DNA of 15,584 nt. It comes from Pleurotus ostreatus/Saccharomyces cerevisiae fusant. Its lineage: Eukaryota; Opisthokonta. The number at the start of each line of letters is the position of its first letter. The stretch's first letter is position 1. Positions 1-10,108 of this stretch are shown here, in pieces. A model generated the notes under the pieces. The model worked only from the letters and a program-made list of their open reading frames with translations. It was not told the origin of the DNA and ran no database searches. The stretch is taken from the NCBI GenBank assembly GCA_024196135.1, contig JAMQCK010000799.1, forward strand, positions 1 to 15,584. The letters are read 5' to 3'. The translations under genes and the position numbers were made by a program.

Positions 1-74
1 GAGATGGCTCCCTAGCGCGCTCCCCCACATGATTCGAGATGTCGCCAATTGACGTGTTCTGACGATCGGTACAG
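1..74 (+). other. 3' part of an intron of GFA1
   Basis: The 74 bases before the first recognisable GFA1 codons have no open frame joined to them. They end in a CTGAC branch-site-like element near 58-62 followed by ACAG at 71-74. This fits the end of an intron whose 5' exon, carrying the start codon and the catalytic N-terminal cysteine, lies to the left of the window. The intron ends in phase 0 relative to the downstream frame. Confidence 0.7.
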
Positions 75-2336
<2,262 letters not shown>

Positions 2337-2799
2337 ACGCGCACTCCGTCTCGATTGGAGCTTGTTCGCCGCCTTTCCCAACCAGCACCCCATGTGGTTT
2401 CGGACTGCCCTTGCCTTCTCTTACCCCTCTCATACGGACTGAACAATTAGTGTAATGCATAGTGACCCGAGGACGGACGATGGAGACGGATACGATAGAC
2501 TTCCTGTCGCCCGTCTGCTAGCTTTGACGACTGTAACATGAATACGATTGCATATCGTTAGCCAATCATATGTTAGAATGTATGGACTTCTGTCCTTTCA
2601 AGCCCAACACCTTGGTCTTAACTTGCGTGTTTCTTGAGCTCAGATTCAAGTGAAGCACTTGGGGTTGTGGAAGCTCGGACGTATTTCGTACAAGGGCAGT
2701 AGTATGTGCGACCTGGAGCATATATTCGTGACGTAGAGTGGAGGTTAGGCATTATACAGCGTGAGTACAGTAGGGGGTAGCGTGAGTAGAGGAGAACAA
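2337..2799. other. Intergenic region between convergent GFA1 and MAM33
   Basis: These 463 bases separate two stop codons facing each other, so they must hold both 3' UTRs. The middle (about 2520-2600) is more AT-rich than the flanking exons. I see no canonical AATAAA, no conserved open frame and no RNA gene. Short open frames here have no family resemblance. Confidence 0.6.
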
Positions 2800-3769
2800 T
2801 TATGCGTCGACGAAGTTCTTGACATCCTTCAACCAGCGAACGTACTCCTGTAGGTGACGTTAGTATACCATCCATGAGCCCCAGCAATCGGAACGCACCT
2901 TCTGCTCCTTGTACTCCGCATACTCGGGAATGAACAGCGCCAACGCCTCGTTCACCCCCCGCTCCTGCAGGAACTTCTCAAACTCCTCCTGCAGCCCAAT
3001 ATCCAGCGAGTCGAACTGCGGGCCGATGTACAGCGCGCGGCGCGCCCAGTCCGCCTCCGCGGTCAGCTCCGACCCAAGCTTCGAGTCGCGGTAGAACGCG
3101 ATGTTGTCGACGACGAAGTGCCCGTCCTGGCAGACCATGTCCACGGAGAGCGTGCCCGGCGCGGCCTGCTTCGTCAGCGTCATCGACACGCGGATCGGGT
3201 ACGAGTGCGGCGAGCTCGGCTCCTCGTCCTCCTGGCCCTCCTCCTCGAGCGCGGGCTCCTCGGCCTCCATGGACTGCACGTCGGACGCGGAGAAGACGAG
3301 GTTGATGGTCTCGTTGCCGAACTGGCGCGTGAGGGTGACCTCCTCCTTGCCGGAGTCCTCGACGATCTGACGGTGGGTTGAGTATGAAGGAAGGTTGATG
3401 GGAGTAGTAGGGAGACGCACCTTCCAGTTGCCGGCCTCCTTGAAGTCCTTGAGGAAGGTGGGCTCACCCTCCTCGGCCTCCTGCGCCGCGACCTCCTCCT
3501 CGTACTGCAGCTCCTCCTGCAGCTTCTGCGACACCGCAACGTCAGCTGAAGGACATCATCAGCAATGGTCTCCTAGCTCCCAAGACTTGTAAAAACGCAC
3601 TGGTACCCGACCCGAACCTCCGCGCCGTCATGGAGAACGCGCGAGCAGCCGGAGTCACTGCGCCAAGCGCCGAACGCGCAACAATTGGTGCGGCGCGCGA
3701 CACAACCGAGACGCGCGCAAGGCGCAGGGACGAGCCGGAGAGCTGACGGAGAGCACGGACTGCAGACAT
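2800..3769 (-). CDS. MAM33: Mitochondrial acidic matrix protein, MAM33/p32 (gC1qBP) family
   Basis: Soluble acidic protein of the mitochondrial matrix; family members form doughnut-shaped trimers and support mitochondrial ribosome function and respiration. Coding exons on the minus strand: 3769-3601, 3545-3421, 3366-2899 and 2847-2800, with introns of 55, 54 and 51 bp; 269 residues. Residues 1-56 are rich in Arg, Ser and Ala with no acidic residue, and end in a RAFSMTARRFGSG-like processing region, a good matrix-targeting peptide. The mature part has a Glu-rich start (around 62-80), an acidic loop at 132-147, the DGHFVVDNIAFY strand and a C-terminal helical part with EEFEKFLQERG and the last exon EYVRWLKDVKNFVDA. 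Length matches fungal MAM33 (about 260-280). The start at 3769 lies in CACCAAAATG, the first ATG of a frame that gives the transit peptide. It lies 226 bases from the oxalate decarboxylase stop, so promoter and 3' UTR share that gap. Confidence 0.93.
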
Positions 3770-3995
3770 TTTGGTGGTCGTGGTGGGAACTGAATGGAGT
3801 TCTGAAGAGACACGAATTCCAAAAATTTCGACAAGTCGAGAGCGTTCCGATTTTGTGGCGTCTGCGCGTCACGCATACGACTTGGCGCTCAATCCTGGGC
3901 CTTCACCAGAACGCTCGAGAACAGCATATACTCTCGCCAAAATGCTCACACCACCATGATATAGCTCTGCGTGGTATACTACAACGAAGGGGTAT

Positions 3996-5730
3996 CTAAA
4001 TCACCTCCTGCTTGACCCTATCCAAGTGCGAAATGATCTCGTCAGTAAAGCCGAGATGAGCCTTGACAAGTTCAGGCGGCGTCAGCGCCAACCATTGCGA
4101 AAGGGAAATATCCTCGAACACGTCTGTGAAGTACAATGAGCACTATAACGGGAAAGGGGGACAGCGAAAACGGCCTACCAGACTTGAAGATCTCCAAGAA
4201 CTTCAGCGTGGTGCTGCCCGTGTTCTCGACGTAGTGACCTAGCCACAGGTCAGCGGGTCATAGAGACTTTAGAGAAACACCGATACTCACCAAAGGAAGG
4301 AGGGATGTAGGCCACGTCGCCTCCTTGGTAGTTGAAGGTGTTGGATGCGCTCGACGTGAAGACGGTCATACGGCCTTCGCCCTCGAGGAAGAACGTCCAT
4401 TCAGGCTCAGTCGGGTGCCACTGACAGAGCAACCGGGTCAGCCAAGAACGAAGCAGACCAGAGGGAGGAACGTACGTGAAGCTCTCTCAATCCACCGACC
4501 TCCACCTCGACGACTGCGGCAGAGATGGCTGTCGAGATCTTGAACGTTTTCGAGTCCACAATCTTCACGCTGCCGCCCTGCTTCTGCTCCGCTGGGACCT
4601 CCGACAACTTGAACGTGTAAGGCAGCTCTGTGTCGTTCGGCACGACCATGTCGTCCTCGGGATTCTCGGGAGGCTGTTGGGAAAGAGGCTCGGTCAGCAC
4701 CGCTCGCGAACCCGCGCTTCATTCCGCGGTGAATCGAATTGGAACTCACTGCAACGCCAGGGAAGATATACAGCTCATGAGCCGGGATACTGTTAAAAGC
4801 CCCTTCTTGCCCGCGCATGTTGAAGTTCTTCGCCAGCACCTCTGTCGGGACGTGCGCCAGCCAGTTGGTGAGTAGGAACGTCTCATCCTCGTTGAAATTG
4901 CCGTCGTCGAAGACGAGGAGGAACTCGGAGCCGTCTTCAGGGATAGCTTTCGCTTGGATGGAGTGTGGAATGCCTGGAGGGAAGTACCTATGGACGAGGT
5001 GAGTGTGCGAATGGACGGAGGTGTGCCAGACGCACCAGAGATCCCCTTCATTCACATCGCCGAGGTAGACGTGCCCTTCGGGGGTTACGACGCTGATCCG
5101 AAGCGAGCCCTATGAGGCGGTCAGTCGGGGAAAATGCCCCAGAGGGTGGGCCAACGTGCTTTGAGGATGTATGCCCACTCCGCTGCAGTATGCCAATGCA
5201 TTTCACTGTGAACACATTAGCGAAGGCAATGTCGTGTCGCCTGACGAGGCCCGTACCGGATAGCGCCAGCCTCCAGGTGCATGTTCACACCCGCCAAGTC
5301 CGTCGCCACGGGCATCTGCTTCGCTGCGGGACGTTAGCGCTATGTAGTCTAGCCTCGGGAGACCCAAACACTCACCCGTCTGCTGCCTCGCCCACCCGCC
5401 GTTCGTCAGCCGGTTATGGCTAAGTGAAAACGGCCACTTCAAATTCGGCACATCTCCCACATCCGTCGACGGTGGCGCGAGCAGGTCCGGGTTCTGCAGC
5501 TCCAGCGGCCGGTTCGTTGGCCCAAGGATGGGCGACGCGCCCAAATCCCCGCGCACGGGCTGGGGATCCGCGTTGGGATCATCCGGCGACCAGAGCGGCG
5601 CGTTGGGATCGGTGGACGCGTACGGGCCAGGCGGCGTAAGATAATCCGCGTCCCCACCGCGCGGCCCTATACCAGGCGCTGCGCCGCTGAGCGTAGCGAG
5701 AAGCAAAGGGAGCGTGCGTAGGATGTACAT
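3996..5730 (-). CDS. Secreted oxalate decarboxylase (bicupin)
   Basis: Mn-dependent enzyme that converts oxalate to formate and CO2, used by wood-decay fungi to control extracellular oxalate and pH. Exons on the minus strand: 5730-5376, 5323-5257, 5205-5160, 5109-5036, 4987-4750, 4673-4476, 4420-4291, 4238-4179 and 4123-3996; 431 residues in phase throughout. A hydrophobic signal peptide covers about residues 1-18 (MYILRTLPLLLATLSGAA). Cupin 1 ligands are H144, H146, E150 and H189 (GIPHSIQ). Cupin 2 ligands are H326, H328, E333 and H371 (GHYVEN). Both metal sites are complete. The active-site lid, SENST in Bacillus OxdC, reads NEDET (213-217) and keeps the catalytic Glu (E214), which favours decarboxylase over oxidase. 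One intron (5110-5159) is GC-AG. A promoter TATA box lies at 5846-5853. Length fits the family (about 430-460 with signal). Confidence 0.95.
5110..5159 (-). other. GC-AG intron in the oxalate decarboxylase gene
   Basis: On the minus strand the exon ends ...ATC CTC AAA and the intron begins GCACGT, not GT; it ends CATAG before GGC TCG CTT. This phase-0 junction gives the expected cupin strand W-A-Y-I-L-K-G-S. Using the nearest GT four bases inside shifts the frame and soon meets a stop. The seven other introns of the gene are GT-AG. Confidence 0.8.
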
Positions 5731-5845
5731 CTGGGCGGGCTAGCAGGTGTGGCGGGATAGGCGATGTGTGCCCCGGGGATGTGGGTTTCCTTGACCTCTT
5801 GAGGGTCGCGGGCAAGAGCTGGGTGAGCTGGATGTCATCGTACAG

Positions 5846-5853
5846 CTTATATA
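5846..5853 (-). promoter_or_regulatory. TATA box of the oxalate decarboxylase gene
   Basis: The minus strand reads TATATAAG, a close match to a fungal TATA box, about 120 bases before the ATG at 5730. That spacing allows a short 5' UTR of roughly 80-90 bases. It is the best core-promoter element between the two genes, and a strong TATA box is in keeping with an inducible gene. Confidence 0.6.
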
Positions 5854-5871
5854 CGTACGGGACGCGCAGGG

Positions 5872-5916
5872 CTCCTCTCAGGAGGTGCAGTCACTTGCGT
5901 GATCCGCTGAGAGGAG
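5872..5916. repeat. Inverted repeat upstream of the oxalate decarboxylase TATA box
   Basis: CTCCTCTCAG (5872-5881) and its exact reverse complement CTGAGAGGAG (5907-5916) are separated by 25 bases. The pair sits 19 bases upstream of the TATA box relative to transcription, where a regulator would bind. Two perfect 10-base arms this close are more than expected by chance, but I recognise no known regulator site. Confidence 0.5.
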
Positions 5917-6425
5917 GGCTATTGTTAACGGCAGAGGTGCGCGTAAAAGAGGTTCTTTGACAGCAAGGGGCGCAAGGTAGGTGCGCGAGAGCGGTCTTTC
6001 ATCCAAATCCAGCATGTTTCCAGCAAGTGATGACAGAGATTAGGGCAAGGAGCCCAGCTTAGCGTCGCCTAGCTAACTGTTAGGTCGTTTGTGCGACTCG
6101 TGCGCCTTGAGAATCGTATACAATCTGCACGGAGATGAGCCATATGTGCTCCATTGTAAGACCAAGATGTCATTCCAGAAGGAGAGACACGGTTCGAGCG
6201 GAAAGCACCATGTCCTCGAAGCGTGTTCGGGTTGAGTCAACGGTTGAGTCCCACTTTTGCCTTTCGGCAAGTCCCGAGAGCCGACGCCGTCACATGCTAA
6301 ACTCGAACGCGTATGCGTAGGGCTCAGGCATGCCCGTACATGCGTATAGACATTATACCTTGACACTGGTCTGGATGGGATTGAGCTCTCTCTCACATAT
6401 AGATTTCGTTTGACACCCACCAAAT

Positions 6426-8088
6426 TTATTGACCCTTGCGTGATCCAACATTCTTCTCCCACTCCTCCTTGATCTCCTTCAGCAACCCTTTCCGCGACAG
6501 TACCTCAACCGCCGTCGCAGCAAGTGCCTTCCCCGTCATCAGCGCCGAGTCGTGCGCCTGCTGCGTCCGCGCCGCCTCGGCAAACTTGGGCGTATGCGGC
6601 CCCGTGTTGGACTCGACGTAGAAGCCCGCGTGCAGAGACGGCATGGCGTAGCTGATGTTGCCCTGGTCCGTGGAGGCGCTGGTGAACCCGGTAAGCCAGT
6701 CGACCTCAGGCGGGGGTATGGGCTCCTTCGGTCCTAGACGGTTGAAGTAATGTCGGTAGAAGCGGCCCAGTGCTTTGTTCGGTGTGTGGTCCAGGTAGGA
6801 TCCGCCGGTTGTAATCTTCAGCTTAGCGCCCGAGCCTGCTGCGCCGGCTTCCAGGCATCCACGCACTCGCTGCGATGGTGATATTAGTACAAAAGCTTAG
6901 GACGGTTGCACGGACTTACTCTCTCGAGCTCTACAAGTCGGTACCGGTCCTCTGACCGCACGACGACACCGGCGGCAGCGTATGCATGTATGATGTTGGG
7001 TGCAAGCCCTCCGTAGGTGATATTCACGCCAATGACATCCTTTGGCATAGTTTGCTGCCTCAGCGCTGACATGGCATTGTAACCCGTGATGAGCCCGTCT
7101 AAGGCGTTGATCTGCCGAGGTGTTCAGATTAGTTGCGGGTCTCAGGATGGCTGAGAAAGGGCTTACGCCTTCCCAAGGACTTGCCGCTGGAAGTTTAGGC
7201 GTTGAGCCAGATGGTTCAGTGCGAAACGTGGACTTACTGACCTGCATGCGCCTCCTTGCCAAAGTACTCCACCGTCAGCTTCTGGTACGCCGCCGTTCGC
7301 ACCAACGCTGACGGTCTGACGATGCCTGGAGCAACAATTGAATCATCAGTTACTCTACAGATCTCGTACTATAACATTCAGGACGAAATGACACTGACCA
7401 GGATGCGCCATCAACGACACGTCGACCCCGTGGTCCCTGTACGCGCCAGCGTCCAAGAGGCGAATCTTACCTCCTCCACCCTCTTCGGCTGGCGTGCCGT
7501 ACAGTATAACCTTACCGGTCAAGCTGTGGCGTCGCATACACTCAGCAGTAGCGAGCGCCGCGGCGACCGAGGCAGTCGCGATGAGGTTGTGACCGCAGGC
7601 GTGCCCGATGTCCTTCAGGCAGTCTACGAGGTAAGGGGTCAGTTTATATACCTCGGGTGTACCACCAGCATGAGCTCGTATGCTGCAGAAGTAGAAGGAT
7701 AGAAGATGGGCCTGTACTCACCATACTCCGCATTGAACGATACGACGGGCCCCTTGACCCCGCTCTCATAGACGGCAACAAACGCAGTCGCAATCCCATA
7801 TGCCCCGCGCGTAACAGCCCACCCTCTTTCCTCCATAAACCCCGTGAGCGTCTCGTGCGCGAAGTACTCATGGTACGCGAGCTCGGGGTTGTCGTGGATC
7901 TTCCAGTTCAGCTCGCGAAGTGCGTCGGTCTGTGACTCGAGAAACGCGGTGATTTCGTCGAGTCGGTCGGTAGAGAGGGAGGGGTCGATAGGGAGAAGTT
8001 GTGAAGACTCGATAACCTCGAGGTCGGAGTCTTCGTGGAGGGACTGGCCAGCATTCCGAACGTCGCTCCCGGGACAACAGTGGTCCAT
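6426..8088 (-). CDS. Peptidase M20D / PM20D2-like metal-dependent amidohydrolase
   Basis: Probable dinuclear metal hydrolase of amide or dipeptide-like bonds, of the aminoacylase/amidohydrolase class; the substrate cannot be read from sequence. Exons on the minus strand: 8088-7722, 7623-7399, 7325-7242, 7186-7167 (20 nt), 7111-6920 and 6869-6426; 443 residues. Metal ligands match the M20D pattern known from plant IAA-amino-acid hydrolases: C132 and H134 in GHACGHN, E170 in AEEGGGGK with E169 as likely catalytic base, H196 in AHPG and H388 in GPHTPKF. Other family blocks are WKIHDNPELAYHE, VEYFGKEAHA, INALDGLITGYNA, LRQQTMP, PNIIHAYAA and ASTDQGNISYAMPSL. Length equals the family norm (about 400-450). 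The start at 8088 has A at -3 and G at +4. An upstream ATG at 8242-8244 stays in frame but lies only 14 bases from a TATTTAT element. No signal peptide follows the chosen start. Confidence 0.9.
7167..7186 (-). other. 20-nt internal exon of the M20 gene
   Basis: Flanked by a 55-bp intron on each side (7187-7241 and 7112-7166), this exon enters in phase 1 and leaves in phase 0. It completes one Ala codon and adds Ala-Ser-Pro-Trp-Glu-Gly, giving EAHA-ASPWEG-INALD, the substrate-domain block conserved in the family. Skipping it would lose conserved residues and shift the frame. Borders are CTTCCAG before it and GTAAGC after it. Confidence 0.85.
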
Positions 8089-8510
8089 GCTGGTGGTTGA
8101 AGGCAAGATGAGGATGAGAGCGCACGTGAATGCCGAGATGTACACCTCCTTATCAGAGCTGATGTACGGCGCAAATACGACGGTACCTTTGCACCAGAGC
8201 GCCGCTAGCCATAGTCGCGCGAGTTGAGCGGGGAGCATAGCCATAGATTTCAAGCGAATAAATAGAGGTGATCTAGTCTAGAGGGTAAGTTAGGGATACA
8301 AGCTCGTGAAGACGGCTAACAATACACAGGTGGGCAAACGAAGCAGCAAATAAGTAGTATGAAAACAGTGGGGTGGAAGGCGAAGATCGATACAATAGTA
8401 TGGGATATGGACCCGGGAACGAAAGCTAGTGATACAGTGGGAGCGGATGCGAGCGAGAATAAGTTACGTGCGGATGTGATGGTGGAAATGGATCGAAGTG
8501 AGAGTGAGGC
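8089..8510. other. Intergenic region: amidohydrolase promoter and DUF6593 gene 3' end
   Basis: These 422 bases separate two minus-strand genes. A TATA-like TATTTAT on the minus strand at 8258-8264 lies about 170 bases before the amidohydrolase ATG. The 8300-8500 part is purine-rich on the plus strand, with many GA and GGA runs. I see no gene or RNA in it. Confidence 0.5.
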
Positions 8511-9222
8511 TTAGTTGAGCGGGCGGCCTGATAGCATCAGAACAGTGGCCAGTGTGGCGACCTCCATCAGGCCGACTTGAAGGGCCCTGGTGGACATTTC
8601 GAGCGTGACGATGCCGCGACCCCTCGAGACGCGGGCCATGAGCTCGGGGGTAGAATGCCCATAGGTGTAAAGCTGCGTGGCGCCTGTCAGTCGGCGCACT
8701 ATACAGGCTAGTAAGAGATGCTTACACATAGAAACTCGCCCTTGGGAACCCAAGTGTATGTCTTACCACGGGCTTCCATGATGCGGGACCTGCCAGTAAT
8801 GAGAGATCGTCTTCGAATGGATAGTAAGTAACTCACGTCCCGTCGCCGGTCAACTTCAGGAAGTCGCCGGCGAACTGCTTGCGCACAATGTCGCGGACCT
8901 CGACGATGGTGCGCTGCCCCCACTGGATGACCCCGAACGCCTTGCCGTCTGCAAGATGCAGGAGCGTGAATCCAGGCTTGGGCTGGTCCGTCACGACAGC
9001 GATGTACATCTTGTCGCGCGGACCAAGCACGGTCGAGTTGAGGACGTTGGGCCGCAGGGATGTGAAGGTGAAAGAGTGGAATTGTTGCGGACTGCCAGGC
9101 TGCGCGAACGGAAGCGCGCCGAAGATCGACGGCTGCGCGGGGGCGTTCGGCGTCCATGGGCGGTCGTTAACAGAGTGAGGGTTGGCCGGGTTCGACCAGC
9201 CTGCCTGCGCGTAGGGATTCAT
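8511..9222 (-). CDS. DUF6593-like small protein of unknown function
   Basis: I recognise this as one of the abundant basidiomycete proteins of the DUF6593 type, whose function is unknown. Exons on the minus strand: 9222-8837, 8789-8726 and 8672-8511, with introns of 47 and 53 bp; 203 residues. Residues 1-50 are rich in Pro, Asn, Ala and Gln, probably disordered. The domain follows from about 55: SLRPNVLNSTVLGPRDKMYI, then FTLLHLADGKAFGVIQWG, VEVRDIVRKQFAGDFLKL and YTWVPKGEFL. It ends in a helical segment with RGIVTLEMSTRALQ and a hydrophobic EVATLATVLMLSG near the C-terminus. There is no signal peptide and no strong membrane span. The start is the first ATG of the frame and lies 135 bases below a TATA box. 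The family name rests on remembered pattern, not a search; that the gene is real is well supported by clean splicing and length. Confidence 0.85.
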
Positions 9223-9352
9223 GTGGATAATCGTGAAGGAGATTAGGGATCGTAAGGCTACAGATGTGTGCTGCGGACGAGACCGGAGCGGGTATGTGAC
9301 GGAGAGGCGGAGGGAAGCAGGCAGGTGGTGAAGAGGAAGACGCGTCGAGAGC

Positions 9353-9368
9353 CGCGTATATATACGCG
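9353..9368 (-). promoter_or_regulatory. Palindromic TATA region of the DUF6593 gene
   Basis: CGCGTATATATACGCG is a perfect 16-base palindrome whose centre (9357-9364) is TATATATA. It lies 135 bases before the minus-strand ATG at 9222, the usual place for a fungal TATA box. Because it is symmetric it gives no direction by itself; the adjacent gene suggests the minus strand. Confidence 0.55.
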
Positions 9369-10084
9369 ATGCGCGCCACCGCCAAAGGGGCGCGCATACC
9401 CCTGTACCGGCACGCGTCGCGCGAGATGAGGTAGAAGTGCACTTCGAAGGCAGAAAATCTAGGGTTCCGAGGTACCCACAGGGCCACGAATTTGCGCTCA
9501 GCCTGATACAAACAGGATGAGTACAATACTCCATATCGAAGATCCTCACCGAAACGGCCGGAAATTGTCGAATTGCCGCGCACGCGGTTTACCGCCATCC
9601 GCACTGGCGGGCTCGCCGAAGCTGCGCGGACGCATGCGCTGCGAGTCGTGGTTGCTCACGACAAGAGATTGAGAGCCGGCAAACCGATCCGTCGAGCTCA
9701 GACACGCGCCCGCGCCGGATCAGCCACGAGCGCGCTGCCAAACTGTGCCACAGGTTATTATTCCGCACAGCCTTGGTCCGCGCAGAACATATTCGAAGGA
9801 TGGTATCCGTGAAATAGGCGCCCAGGGGCTATGGATTGAAGTCCAGCGGCGGTATGTGGCCTGAGCGGAGTACGGCAGACTCACCGCGACAAAGTCGACC
9901 GGCGCTGATGGCAAGAGGCAAGAATTCACACGTGCGCCCCGAGTTCAACTGTGACGAAGGTCACCGGTCACACCCTCAAGCAGAGCTGTGCTGGACCTGA
10001 AAGATGTGCGGCCGACACTCCAGCTATCAGATTTTTCTGTTCTCCATCATCCCCTGCTCGAGGCCATTGTTCCAGATTAGGTAC

Positions 10085-10108
10085 GCCGACGGTCAGGTCA
10101 GTGGGCCC
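10085..10108 (-). pseudogene. Possible relic of an A1 (polyporopepsin-type) aspartic peptidase
   Basis: The minus strand encodes GPTDLTVG, close to the GP-V/T-DLTVG block after the active-site half of polyporopepsin-like A1 peptidases. Just before it are residues resembling the IGVAS block (here IPIASK), as if the usual stretch of about 15 residues between them were lost. No catalytic DTG motif and no continuing frame are visible in either direction, so this would be at most a short decayed fragment. Chance similarity remains possible. Confidence 0.2.

Larger units (their letters stand above)
5731..6425. other. Intergenic region: oxalate decarboxylase promoter and amidohydrolase 3' end
   Basis: These 695 bases lie between the oxalate decarboxylase start and the M20 gene stop, both on the minus strand. 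The part nearest 5731 is the decarboxylase promoter, with a TATA box and an inverted repeat (separate entries) and an AGGGG pentamer at 5966-5970 that resembles a fungal stress element. The part nearest 6425 should hold the amidohydrolase 3' UTR. Open frames of up to 129 codons here lack family resemblance and biased codon use, so I call no gene. Confidence 0.6.

Noticed and set aside
6073..6462. 129-codon minus-strand open frame between oxalate decarboxylase and the M20 gene
   Set aside because: Its end overlaps the M20 3' end, its composition is non-coding-like and no family is recognised.
8089..8244. Longer N-terminus for the M20 protein from an upstream ATG at 8242-8244
   Set aside because: The frame is open and gives a hydrophobic stretch, but the ATG is 14 bases from the likely TATA element, and family members usually start near a D-CC motif as at 8088.
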